Shown piece after piece: positions 23,107 to 35,900 of a DNA stretch of 64,000 bases. Origin of the DNA: Undaria pinnatifida. Lineage: Eukaryota; Sar; Phaeophyceae; Laminariales; Alariaceae. Below the pieces are notes generated by a model. It saw nothing but the letters and a program-made list of their open reading frames with translations. It was not told the origin of the DNA and made no database searches. The position numbers and the translations under genes are program-made. The DNA lies in the NCBI GenBank assembly GCA_012845835.1, contig JABAKD010000018.1, forward strand, positions 4,981,279 to 5,045,278, written 5' to 3'. The first letter of the stretch is position 1; each line of letters begins with the position of its first letter.

Positions 23107-24039
23107 CTGCGGCTCATAACCTGATGAAATTCGGCGTATCGAGGCTATGCTCTGTGATATGAGGTGCGAAGGTGTCACCGAAAAGTCTGTTACGATCGCG
23201 TGTGGTTGAGAAGAACGGACATAGTTTGGAAAGCAGTGCTTGTGGCCGAAAGTTGGTAACCAAAGAAAAGATCAAAGGTGACAAGATAAGACGAAGAAAG
23301 ATGGAAAACATATGGAAAACAAGTGATGGAGGTAGGCAAGGCCGTCACCTGATCATTTCAGAACAATGCACATGCTACGGGCAAATGTATCCTACGGGTA
23401 GATGTATCCTATGGGTCGGCGTATTGGCCGACAGGCCGTCCTACGGAAGCGTTCCCGATAGTGTTCCCTCCAAGCTTCCCCACACGCGTATGGTGGGAAG
23501 ATTGCTTTAACTTCAAAATGCCATGCGACGGCGAGAAGGAACAAATAAATATAGTATCGCCGCATGCAGTATTCCTCCGCATCTAGAGTAATAATATATC
23601 AAGTCTACTCATGCGTAGAGACTGCAAAACGGCTAGTTGCGAGTGTACTGCAAAGTCCATATTTCAATGCTCTATCCCAATTACTAATACTTGATCGTAA
23701 TGTTTCGGCTCGGACGGAAATGCCGGTGAAAACGTTTTTGTGTGAGGCCCACACAGGGGACATCGTCTGGCCGAAGGTTGCAGGGACGTTCACTTTCGCG
23801 TCTGTCGTTACCGTTCCACGAAAATGGCTGCTGCTGTAGCATGGGAAGTCCCCGCATGGGAAGTCCCCACCAAAATACCACAATTAATAGCGGTTCATTT
23901 GCTCTCTTCGGACGGGAGATCAACAATAGCGCAGGAGTTGCTTTAGCAGCGGATGATTGCAGTGGGTATTGCGGCAAAGATACCGTTGTTGCTGTTGGCG
24001 TCGCAGCAATGAAAGAAAGTTAGCGCCCACCGGTCGGCA
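23107..24039. other. Unassigned spacer
   Basis: No recognised exon. Short direct repeats ATGTATCCTAYGGGT near 23383-23415 and CATGGGAAGTCCCC near 23840-23870. Confidence 0.4.
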
Positions 24040-24842
24040 CTGGACCCATCGGACGGGACCGTTTGGTGGAGCCAAAGTTGCGTCGGTGGTGAGTATTTGT
24101 ACCTCGTGGGCCTAAAATGAAGCAGCTGACGCCCACGGAATCCAGGAGGGAAAACGAATGTGCACACCACAGAACGAAACAATACCACACGTCAGCGTGC
24201 AACGTGTTGTACGGGATAACACATGGGCCGGCGTGTGGCCCGGTCCGTCACATTCATGGGCCGGCCCACGGAAACGGCGGACCGGATCGTATAGAGTCCG
24301 CTTTTATTGGGTTGCGATATCAATGTCATCGGGCGACCCGGGCCAGGTCGACAAATTGGAGAATCTCGTGGGTTTCAACACGGCGCCGGTTTGTAATGGC
24401 TCCAGTGGGGAGCAATTTGGACCGGGGATAGGAATTTGAAGGGTCCGGTGGGGAGTACGGACCAGTCAAAGAAGACAGAGCGCTGAAAGACCCACAAGGA
24501 ACTGTGCAAGCCTGATCATACCGAACGACGAAAATCGAGATCACTCATATTGAACACAATAGGTTATACGGCTTTTTTTTGTTTCGTGGGCAACGCACCA
24601 CCACAGGTGTTATATACAGCAGGATGTCTACGTCGTATTGAAAAATGTGCAATTGGAAGGCCCCGGTGTCGGGAGCACGGCGCCCGTGATAGAGGACAGA
24701 GCGCAGAACGACACACGGAGAATGGTGCGGGACTGATTACGACGAACGACGAACATCTGACCCATTGGTAATGAATGAAACAGGTTATACCGCTTTTTGG
24801 TTTTGTGGGCAAAGCGCCACAGGTGATACAAATAAGGATGTG
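24040..24842. repeat. Degenerate tandem repeat, ~220-bp units
   Basis: 24430-24640 and 24650-24842 share GACAGAGCGC, CGAACGACGAA, ATAGGTTATACGGC/CAGGTTATACCGC, GGGCAACGCACCACCACAGGT and AGGATGT in the same order. 24040-24260 holds a more distant unit with CCACCGGTCGGC and GGGCCGGC motifs. Confidence 0.6.
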
Positions 24843-24847
24843 TCTGC

Positions 24848-25950
24848 ACCGGGGATGGGATCCTCCTCAGGTGGCGCTGGCTTATATATGACCCCAGTCA
24901 ATAAGCGATCGGTCGGTGGCGTAAGGGTTTTCACACCCTGCGGGGCGGTATCGACCTGGGAGATATCCGTTTTCGCCTCCGGGTTTCGTCGTTGTAAGTG
25001 TATGGAACGATTTCTGAACCGGGGATGTGAATATATCCCCCCCGGGGGGCGCTGGGGCGCTGGCTACAAGTCCTAGTCGATCAGTGGTCGGACGAAGGGG
25101 TTGGGGTTAATACCCTGTTCGAGGCAGTGTTGACCCGGGAACATCTGTTGTCATCCTCGGGTTATCGAAGCTATAGATGTACGAAAGGATATATGAACCG
25201 GGAACTGGGCAGTAAACTCCCGGGGCGGCGGCGGGTCCATGTACGAGCCGCAAGAAGCCTCGAGCAAATTTTGTTCGGACTTCCACATCGTGCAGGGCTG
25301 TATCAACCGGGGGACCCAAGTTTTCGCCCCTGGGTTGTCGAAGGTGTACATGTATGGAAGGAATCCGATCCGGGGATGGGATCTTATCCACCCGAGTTGG
25401 CACTAGCTCTTATTACGAGCTCCATGCGATTGACGAACAGCCAACGGGGCTAGGGTTTCCACATCGTGTGCGGTGGCGTCATCCCGTTCCACACCGTGCG
25501 GGGCAGCGTCACCCCAAGAAATCACCGTTGTCGTCACCTGGTTGTTGGAGTTATAGGGACACGCAGGGATTTCTGGACGGTTGATAAAGCCCTGTCGTCC
25601 CCGGGTGCCGTAGAACTGCCCCCCCCCATTGGTGGGCCTCCATCCTCCCGAGTAGCGCTGCCGCTACGATCTGCATCCAATCATACACTAACCAAAGGTT
25701 ACCATAAAGTACTGTACGGTGTTGACCCGCGAGAAATCGGGGTTCATCCACGGTTTGGCGAGCTCGTAGAGATATGGCATAGTCTTGAACTGGGAATGTG
25801 GACCTATCTTCCCCGTGTGCGGCGGATGCGGCGGTTCGACCGGATGGGCAATCCATGCCGCGCGCCCGCTACCCCTGCCTTGGCCGAAGGCGAGCGGGGT
25901 GTTGGGCATCGACCAATGGGATCGCAGGCCGAGCAACGCAGAGACAAATA
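24848..25950. repeat. Degenerate satellite, six units of 170-210 bp
   Basis: Anchor ACCGGGGATGNGAT recurs near 24848, 25017, 25197, 25368, 25572 and 25787. Each unit carries a GGCGCTGGC-type block, a CACACCGTGCGGGGC-type block and a CGGGTTGTCGAAGGTGTA-type block. The local open frames run through the repeats and are not credible genes. Confidence 0.6.
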
Positions 25951-27737
25951 AGTAATTTGCCTTTGCAGTGAAAAAGAGGGGGGTATCGTATCCTCTCACC
26001 CCGAGACCCTGGCATGGAGTTCCAACATAATTTTACGGAGTTAATTCGGGTAAACATCAATCCCGCCGCAATATCCGTAGATGCGAAGGGGGCGGTAACA
26101 CAAGCGACTCCTGTCTGATATGTGTACAGCTATGACCAACAGATTCCCTTGTCGGGGCTCCCTGTCTGTGATGATAGTATCTGCGTGGTATATACTAGAC
26201 CACAGCCATCCAACACAACAACAACAAAAAACCTCGATCGGACACCGCAAGTAATAGTGACGTCACTCCAAACATAACGCGTTCCCAAACCGATCAAAGG
26301 ACGAAACAACCGCCTTCCGGTTGTGACCACGTGTCACGAACTCACTCAGATTTTCTAGACCGTATTTTTTTCATGACTTCGACGGGTTACCAGTAATCAA
26401 AACAACGACCAAAACTGAAATAAAATAAAATAAAATAAATTACATCGAACCAAACACCTGGTACTCGCATTACAATACAAATCAAAATGTTCTATCTTTC
26501 CAGTATATATTTTGCATGGTCACTTCAAACCCTCTCTTAGGTATTATACTGAAGTCGAGGCAAAAAACTCAAATTCTATCATCAAACACACCCCAAACAA
26601 AACACAAAAAACATGAAAAAAAATCACGGCAAAGATTGCCGTGAAACTCAATAGAACCCGGGATGCTTAATCGGTCAGAAAATCAAATACGTGAAGGTAC
26701 CGACATCACGGGCTTTCTCCAAACCTAAACGTACGAAGGAACCACACTGATATTTTTATACGCTCCAAACCTAAACGTACGAAGGAATCACTCTGGTATT
26801 ATTATACGCAATCAAAACTGCACTCGTCGTCGTGACACTTGGTTTACAGTAGTATGCGTCTCGAGGAACCATCGTTTGAGTTCGCGTGGTCGATGATCGC
26901 CATTCATCAAGTATGTGCTATACCCCTACCCTGCCGTTTTTTTAAATGGACTTGCACTGGCGGAGTATATACCCAAGGACCAGCATTACCGCAGACCAAT
27001 ACGTTAGCCAAAATATCCGTCTCCCAGTCAACATATTGCCCCAAACCCTCGATTTTGACGCATTCCCTTGCTGACATCAAGATAGCCTAACCGCTCAGGC
27101 TTTCACCATGAACCGCACCTGCAGGGCAACATAAACGAAAGAAGCGTTGCACCAACAAATGCATCAGGCAGAGGATGTAAGGTCAGGATGCAAAGACACA
27201 CGCCAGGTGCAGCACACGCTTCGGCGCACACCACTTTTCGCGATGGCGAGAGTAAGGCGTTTTATGGAACGCAATCTCCATTTTTCGCGCGAAACACAAC
27301 GTTGAGTACGTACAGCACACGTTCATATACTTCACAGTGGCAATAGCATCGGGCACAACCTGCCCCACCTATGAGATCGAGCCCGCACCATCACATGCAG
27401 TGAGACGTTTGAAACTGGTGTGTGGTAATGTACTCGTAGAGGCCAGGGGCATTAGTACCGACATGCTTCAAGTATTTTTTATCGAAACTGGCGTGTGGTA
27501 ATGTGCTCGTAGAGGCCAAGGGTACTAGTACCGACATGCTTCAAGTATTTATATCGAGGCGTGTTTCGAGAGGATCTATCTTGGGAGGATAAAAGACTCG
27601 GGGGTCACTGGCCGCCGGTAGGTTGGAAATTACGGGAAAAGCGGTCCACTTCCTCGCGATATATAGCAGGTGTATATACCTACGTGGGCTGACGAATGAG
27701 CGCGGTTTCTAGGATTGTGGAGTGAGGCATACCAACA
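25951..27737. other. Unassigned spacer with two small tandem repeats
   Basis: 26718-26811 holds two ~47-bp copies starting CCAAACCTAAACGTACGAAG. 27407-27554 holds two ~77-bp copies with GGTAATGTRCTCGTAGAGGCC and TAGTACCGACATGCTTCAAG. An A-rich AAATAAAATAAAAT stretch lies near 26418. No exon recognised. Confidence 0.5.
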
Positions 27738-27983
27738 AAATTTCTGGGCTCCTAACACGAGGGGCTCAACATCTCACTCACCCTGAACATTGCTTTCGAA
27801 TGCGTTTTTTCGCGCAACCCGACCAAGCTTCAATGCCCTAGTCCCACACCACACCAGACCTTTCCTCGATAAAACTGTTTGAGTCAACCTCCGGTAGTTC
27901 CCGGCTTGAGGAGCTCAAGCGGAAAGGAGGTATACCTTTTTTTGGCTCAAAACGTGCAACCCCTGTACCGAGGGACGACTCGG
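27738..27983. mobile_element. MITE-2 partial copy
   Basis: Shares GCGCAACCCGACCAAGCTTC, CGGTAGTTCCCGGCTTGAGG and the right end GTGCAACCCCTGTACCGAGG with 22853-23106. The left terminus is eroded. Confidence 0.65.
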
Positions 27984-28366
27984 GTTGTCTGGAAGTCGCG
28001 GCTGGTTAATGGCAACGCACAATTCGACGCGAGTCGAAGAGGGAAGAAAATGTTGAGTTTTTTCTCGCGATAAAAAAAGAAGGCACGCACCATGGTGGGG
28101 AGGCGGGAGGAGGGCCCGCTATGCGACTCCGGATCTGAGTTACTACTTGGGAGGGAGGGCGAGGGGAGGGCGAGGATAACAAATGGGATGGAATAAATAT
28201 ATGAAACAAAATAAAATAAATAGGTGGGCGACGAATTCAGCCAACTCACTTCAAATGTATAGCAGAAGACACACAACGAGGTACACCCGCCCACAACACC
28301 GACCCCATGACAATGGGGGAAGCACTTCTCTTCGTCAACCGGGGAATTCCTCAACACGCTGAATCA

Positions 28367-28687
28367 GAGCCATCCCACGGCGGTATGGGTGAGTGTCGCA
28401 GATTCTCAGGATGTTCTGAGCTCCTGACAACAATGCCGCGAATTCTAAGAATTTTCTTAGCTCCTAACAACATGAGGAACCAGCACAATATCTCATCCGA
28501 AATACGACTTTTCGAAAGCATTCGTTCGCGCGAAGAAACCCGACAAAGCTTCTGCGCCCAAATCATGAAACAAGTTGTACTCGTGAAATTATTGGACTAA
28601 CAGGTAGTTGCTCATTTTGAGAGCCTAGCCCAGGGCGGAAACCGTTTTGCTCAAAAGATGCAACTCCGAGCGTGGGGTGACTCATCA
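28367..28687. mobile_element. MITE-2 copy, enlarged
   Basis: Left end CCATCCCACGGCGGTATGGG, right end GATGCAACTCCGAGCGTGGG. A duplicated AGCTCCT-AACAA motif lengthens it to about 320 bp. Confidence 0.65.
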
Positions 28688-29823
28688 AATTGACCCCAAG
28701 TCAAAAACACTTGAGCTTTATGTGGAGGGACTCCCACTACTTCTTTCAGCCATCCAGCGTGTTTTTGGCTTTTTTTGTGAGTTTATCGCGGGTGCACGAG
28801 AGTGATCAAAGGCGGGGTCTGGGAATGCACCCTTTTGTATTTGCTTACGACAGGACATTCCTCTCGTCTTTTTTTGCTATGCGCCCCGCTTTTTGTCTCA
28901 TCACTGTATTGTTTTTGTCTCGGTGTGGTATGATCTGCCCCGGCGTGTTGTCTTATCACCGTATTGTTTTTGTCTCGGTGTGGTATGGTCTGCCCCGGCG
29001 TGGCGTACAAACACGGTGGACGGGTGAGCCTTATCGATCGTGGTTGAGATGGCATGGCCTAAAGACGACGCCCCACGTCGAACAGAGCAATGGCCCTCAT
29101 CCACTTAAATGTGGCCAACCTACCACCACAACCGTGTGAATTGGTTCCGTGATTTCTGTGTACCAGGTCGTGTCCGGGGCCGGGTCAGATGTCTTGTTGC
29201 AGCATCGTGCATGTGTCCGGGATGGAGATGCGTCTTTGAAATATTGCGGGGATAGCGACTCTTTGCTATGTTCCTTTTGATATGTTTTGAGGTGGCTGGC
29301 ATACTGAATTCCTCTTCTGCGATTGAGCGCGCACGAGCGGTGCGCAGGCATCGTACCCCGTACATGTCAGAAACCAGCATAGCAGGCACCATGATGTTTG
29401 GCTGTTCGAAGAGAGTGTTGACGCCGCTAGGCCATCGGCCGTTGGGCCGTTCAGAGTCTAGAGGGTACTGAAAATAGATCATATGTGAAAATTAACCTGT
29501 GATTTGTCATCGTCTGATTAACCCAGTGCCGCCCTCATTGCGCTACAACTGTCAGCGGGTATACCCCTCTGTGTTAATTTCCCTACAGTCTACGCTATAG
29601 CTGACGACATTGTCCGCAATACGCTATACGGTATACCGCGATTTGGCTTCTTGGTTGACCGCTCCCTAATCTAAACCTGGCATATTTTAAGCCAAAAGAG
29701 GCCTTAGCGCGCCCAGGAAGACCATTCCCCTTTACAATGCTGATGGTATAGCGGGTTTGAAAGCGAGTGGGGCCACAAAAAGCAGGCGACTCTACGCCTC
29801 TCTGGTTTGGACGTGTGACCCAC
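28688..29823. other. Unassigned spacer 3' of the YHYH gene
   Basis: 28900-29005 contains two ~55-bp copies with GTATTGTTTTTGTCTCGGTG. If the minus-strand gene has a further 3' exon and UTR it should lie in 29500-29823. The exon 12 frame stays open past its donor to a stop near 29704. Confidence 0.4.
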
Positions 29824-29970
29824 CTCAAGGAGGGCGATCCATTCGCCCGTCGTGATACCAACAGCCTCCATGGTCACAGACTCCACCCCAGTCTCCTCGA
29901 TGTCGAACGAGTTGAACGTGGATCCGATATAGGATTCGAACGTGCCAATTTCGTCGCCGTTGATTCCGAT
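29824..29970 (-). CDS. Exon 12: discoidin-like domain, second half
   Basis: Acceptor GGCACACAG, donor GAG|GTGGGT, 49 codons in phase 0. Reads IGINGDEIGTFESYIGSTF and ends TGEWIALLE. Joined to exon 11 this continues WLK directly into the next beta-strand, as expected for an F5/8C-like sandwich. Coding similarity with the paralogue continues slightly past the donor, so a terminal read-through form is possible. Confidence 0.72.
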
Positions 29971-32900
29971 CTGTGTGCCAAAAGAGTTCATGCGCGATCA
30001 ACGAGAGCGGCAGTGCAAATGGTTGTGCATGGCGCCAGCGGCTGAACACCTCACCGATTACCCGATGCTATGGTTGAGGGTCAACCGTGTACAATGCGAA
30101 TGCCACTACGTCCAGCCCTAATCCCAACCCCCCAACCCATTGAACCGAATGTTAGGGCTACAGTAGAAACCACCGCTGTAGTAGCACAGATGGCCTATGT
30201 CTTGTGCCACACATGCAGCAAAATTGGTTTACCCGGCATGGAACAAGAAGTATATTCCATGGTTGAGTGTTGTGCCACGCTTCCGTAGGTAACCGTTCTG
30301 ACATCTGACAAGGCCAGCGTCTTGCACGCAGGGAGACGAAAAATCGAAAATCCTTAGAACCCTTGGCTGGTGGCTGGCATGCTGGGTGTCGGCAAGCACA
30401 CAACAGGGGTGCCACGTCTGGAGTGGCGTTCATCGTCCCGTCTGCCACGATGTACAGACACAAATCCGGTCGGGGAAATCGTCAATGCTCGTGTTAGTTA
30501 CAACCTCTGCCGGTTACCTTGAGCCAGCGCGTGCGCTCCTCCCCTTTATAGAAAGCCACTTGCACATTCTTAAGGTCAACGGGATCGCCGAAGGTAAACG
30601 TGACCACGCACACGCCGCCGTCGGGGATGCTGCACGACCATCTCGACTCCAAGGTGCTGCTGTCGCTGTCGTGAGCCAAAGCGGGCAAGCAGCCGTCCGT
30701 GCCGCAGCCGGTGTTGCCAAAATCCACGCCGGGGTTGCCGTCGTAGGAAGTGGCGGCAGCATCGACGGTCGTCTTAGTCCCGACTTCGACGTACTCGCTG
30801 TCGTCGTCGTTTGAATCGTCCTGTACGTTAAGACACGGCAAGAGCAGCAGCAGCAGCAGCAGCAGCAACAGCGGCAGTGGCAGCAGTAGCAACAACAGCG
30901 CTCAGTATCCGTGTTATATTTCGCGTGGATGTCGACTGTTTTGTGTGTGTACTGTGTTGCGTGCTGTACGTTGTTGTTTACAGTACCGCTGTGATCTGAT
31001 CACGAAAACATTAGACTACAAATCGAGATGGGGTAGCAGCAGCAGCAGCGGCAGACGTAGCAGAATCCGAGCAGTCTCCTTCATATACTCGCTGTGGTCA
31101 AATGTTGACTCTTCATTGTATGCTGTATTATACGCCGAAAGTGTTTGACGTTGAAACACGGTATCACAGCGGCGACAGCAGCAGCAGCAGCAGCAGAAGC
31201 GGCGGTGGTAGCAGCAACAGCAGAAGCAGGTCAACCTCCGTCGTTTGTTCGCTTCGGTCAAGTGCTTACTCATTTTTGGGCTCTGCACTGCTGTACACCC
31301 AAGATATTTGACAGCGAAAAACGGCAGCTACAGCAACACCGGGGGCAACAGCGCAACAGCACCGGTAGCAACAGCGGCAGCAGCAGCAGTGGCAGCAACA
31401 CCAATAGTAACAGCAGGTCAGTCTCCGTTGCTTGGGCTTAAGGCGAAAATGACTCGTTTGTGTTACTGTACTTTACACCCTAAAGACATTGCGTTGAAAC
31501 ACGGAAGCAGCACCAGGACCAGGACCAGCACCAGGACCAGCACCAGGACCAGTACTAGAACCAGCACCAGCAACGGCAACCGCAGCGGCAGTCGCCACGG
31601 CAACAGTTGCAGCAAGACCCCATGCCCGTTGGTTTCTCGCTATAGTTGAACGCTAACGCCGAGCCTTCGTGTGTGCTGCACTGTACACCCAACTACTTGA
31701 CGTTCCAACTCCGCAGCATGACAGGAGCAGCATACGAATAGCGGGAGCATGGCAATGGGAAAATATTGCACTACAGGAGTGGGGCCAGGAACGTTGGTGA
31801 AAGCAGTTGTTGACGCCGGTGTGGATGGTGCGCGAGGATGGAGTCAGGTGTGGAGGGTGACGTCGGAGCGAGGCTAGAAGGGGTGATGGGAGCAGCGGTT
31901 CGCGCTTGTAGAGATCGTGCGGGTGTGGGGTCTGGTAGAGGAGACGGTGTAGCTACGAGATCAAGAGTAAGAGGGCAGGTGGGAGCGTTGGTTTCTTTTG
32001 GTGCGGTCGGCACTGGAGCAGGCTCGACCTTGGCGGGGTTTGTGGGAGCGAGGCTAGGATCTGTTACTGAAGCAGTGGTTGACGCCGGTGTGGATGGTGC
32101 GGGAGCGGACACAGGAATAGTAGACGAGGTACTCACGAGAGCGAGGGTACGAGGTTGGTGGAGGCAGTTGTTGGTGAGGGGCTAGGGTCGGGAATTGGAT
32201 ACGATGTGGGTACGGGAGCGAGGGTAAATGGTTTACGGGAGGAGGGGTTACCTGCTGTGTAGAAGACGTAGAAGATTTAGGAGTCGTCGTCACCGAGCCG
32301 GCACCTGGGGGGTGGAGAAAGAAAACCAGTTAGGTTGATAGCATCCACCAACGACGAGAACATATGACAGCGTTGATGTAAGGGCCGAGCGTTTACGTGC
32401 TCGATGAAACGTCATCTCAAGGGGCCAATCAACGCCATCAGAGTGCACATACCTGCTTCAATCATACTTGTGACGTACGGCTTCTGCTGCCGGTCTTACT
32501 GTTCGGGGCGTGTATATCGATGGCGGAATTATTCTCAATACCGAACACCCGTCGCCGCACGCCAAGCCTCCAACCGGTATTTTCTCGCCGCCGATTTAAC
32601 TTCCACTTCCTACGTTTGCCCCAGAAACTTGTGCATTGCGTGAAACCGCTCAAAACTATAGCAATTAATTGGAAACAGGGTAACGCTCAACCTTTCCGCC
32701 CGCGAAGCTCCAGCAACCACCCCTCCTTCCCTCGTGAACGTTGAGAATCGTCAATCCAACTTTCAAAGCAGTTCGCGTCACACCCACCCTCGCCGGGTAT
32801 TGGGTCTGACAATTGGCCGGATGGAGGCCAGGTACCCACCACAGCCAACCACTAGGACGATTTTCGCTGCAGGCGAACTCACCCATGAAAAGAGAGCAAT

Positions 32901-35900
32901 CGACAGAGGTCATCGTGTCGATGAAATCGGTGTCATCTCCTTCGATCAGGTCCGTGTCGTACTGTTCGTCCAAGGACGTCGTCCGGCTCGGGACGTAGTC
33001 GTCGGTGTACCCCCTTTCCGGGGAGGTTCCGCAGGCTTCTACTTTTCGGCTGCACCTGCACATCACACAGACAGGATGTCGTTTTCAGCGCGAAAGGTGC
33101 AGCAGTGTAAGTGCCGGGTCGTCGTTAAAGAACAAAATAACACCGCCTCCAACAATAGAAACTGTGTGGCCAACGCGAAACGTGCAGCAGTGGACGCGGG
33201 GGGCACCGTTGATGCAACGTAGATGGACCGTGTCTCTAAAACTGAAACTCTGTGGTCAAGCGAAACGTGTAACAGGGGGTGGCGTGCACGGCCGAAGCTT
33301 GCGTCGCCCTTGCCGCCCACTCGTGCAGAGCGAGTGGAACGGGGTCAGGAAATATATCTCGCTGACAATGGGGTGTTGAAGCAACGTTAGACAAGACCTA
33401 TTGCAGACGAGCGGCAAACATTCGACGAGCCTCAAATTCTACCAGGTACATATTTTCCCCGATCTCATAGCCCTCGTCATTTGGTGTCAAAGTCAGAACC
33501 AGAATACTTCGCGAGGCCTATGATGAATCCGAAGCTGAATGGATCAAGACGCGCTCTGGTTCACCATTTGGTGTTGTTCTACCCGAAATTTTCGACAAGC
33601 AAGTAAACATATACCATAATTTGATACTTCGAAGGATATAATACTCACGATACACCATCTGGGCAGCATCCTCGGAAGCAGTTGGTCGTGAACGGGAAGA
33701 AAGACTCATCGAATCCGCACGACTGCAGAAGGTTCAGGTTTTGGAAAAGGCGTTTTAGGAATCCGAGACAGAGAGCGCAAGCGTGATCAGTGCAACCAAA
33801 ACCCTAGAGAAACTAGCGATTTTGCGCGTGTCCAAAGAGCACAAGTGCCCAACACTAATGTACTTGTATAGCGTCCGGAGAGGTCTTGCTTCCACGCGGG
33901 ATGTGTCTAACGTCAAAGGGCACAGTATGCTCTCGCGACATTTTATAAAGCTTACGGACTATCTACGTGGAGGGGCCGTACCGTTGAGCGTTTGTTATCC
34001 CACGTAGCATCTTGCGAGGTCACCTTGCGAAACGAGTACAACATCTCGATTTCTCATCCACAGAACCTCTAATCCCGGAGTCGATGCGTCTCGTGTACCT
34101 CGTGAAATATTAGGGATACGCACAAGATGTACCTCGGTTCCCCATCATACATCCCCACGAAATATCTCAAACCCGCAGGCTTTTGTTCGTACCGTGTAGT
34201 AGCGGTAGGCGAAATCGTCGACTTCGGGAAGGAGCGCCTCGTACCCGGAGCAAACATCCAGGCAGGCAGTGGGGTTTGCACCGTCCAAGTTGCACATCTG
34301 ACGCGGATGCCATCGCACAGAACATAAACAGTGGGGAAATCAAAGCTCACGATTCAAAAAATATTTTCCGATGCAGGACCATCGTCATTCTTCCTGTTAT
34401 CCGACAATCCCATGCAGAGTGGGCGTTGACGTCGGCGACCACGTAAACATTCCCATATTTTTGGACCCCGACGTGCCAGGTTTGTACTGTTTTTGTCTGT
34501 TTGTGCAACATCAACGGCGACACCAGTTTGTTTTGGAAGAACCATCGGATACGGGTGCAGCGCGTTATGGTTGGGGTGTCCACCATGGAGCCGCCTTTTG
34601 ACCAATCCACCCTTTTGTGGCTTCAAAGGGAAACACGTCGAGAGCACATGACCCGTACATCGCTGGTCACAAGAAGCAGCCCCGTGCCGTTACCTCGAAG
34701 TAACGAGCCACGCAACGCGTGCGCGGCATGGTGCTCTGCTGCACATTAGTTCTACGCTGAACATTATCACCCTCGGCGCCTTGTTAAGACTCTTTTTACG
34801 GGTCCTAAAATACGGTGGCGCGCGCTGTTGAGAAATATCTACCCCATGACCACACTCCGGATCGAACGATTACACAATACCACACACAAATTCCGAGCAC
34901 ATATTGTCCTAGCAAAACGGAGGTGCAACTTTAAAAAGGTCCGTCAAACACTCCTGCCCCTTCCGGTGTTTCTCAACATCCCCCGCCCTTCTTCCTCAAA
35001 CACTCCTGAAGGAAAATCCACCGTGCTTCGGACGACAGCGTTCGCGCCAAGACCGCAATTATCCGTGCGCCAGCTCCCGCTAGACAGAACGATTTCCCGA
35101 AAATTCCGTTTTGCATATCTAAAGCGTTTTCTGACCTTCATTTCCACGCCATCCGGGCCCCGCTGTCCGTAGATCGGAAACCCATCCTGTAGAAATTTCG
35201 GGGTATCGTTGAAAATAGGAGAGGGGAGCGCACGGAAGCAAGAGATGATAAAAGTTTGCCAAATGCGTGGGGAAGCCATGGTGGGGTAGAAGACGAGAGC
35301 CAGCGGGCGGAGAGGCATACCCTCGGACTGCAAAAACGGTGCCGGTGATGGCCAAATCAGTAAGACGCCCCGACGATGCCCTGCCTTTCAAATGCCCGGC
35401 TCTCTCATAGGCAGCCATGCACATAAAAAAAAGGAACAAAATCGAGAGAAACCGTAAGCTAAAAAATCCGCGGAACGAGCTCAGCTTCATTAGGAAACCC
35501 GCTTCCGGCAAATTGTTTAACCCGTTGCTGGTACAACACATTCATCGCAAGGAGCGCTCACAGAAGCCCATCCGAGCATCGTAGAGTGCTCACTTGCGCA
35601 GATCTCCCACCGCTACACCACCGCTTGCTCCTGCACAAACCCCAAGAGTAACAGTAAACAAGGAAAACTCGACTGAATTCGTACCAGTACATCTTAATGA
35701 CATTCATAAAAAAAATGCGTATCGTCTATATACTCACAAAAGCCCATCCAAGCAGCGCAGAGTGCTCGTCAGCGCTAGTCCCCGCCGCTACCGCCGCCTG
35801 CTCCTGTAGACAACCCGCCGTGTTGTGATAGTGGTATGTGCCCTCCGCTGTAGCGTGCCCTCCGCAGAGGTCGAACGTGTCCGACTCGAGGTAGAAGGCC

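Noticed and set aside
24040-25951. Several overlapping 90-160 codon frames
   Set aside because: They run through degenerate satellite units and do not share a frame between units.
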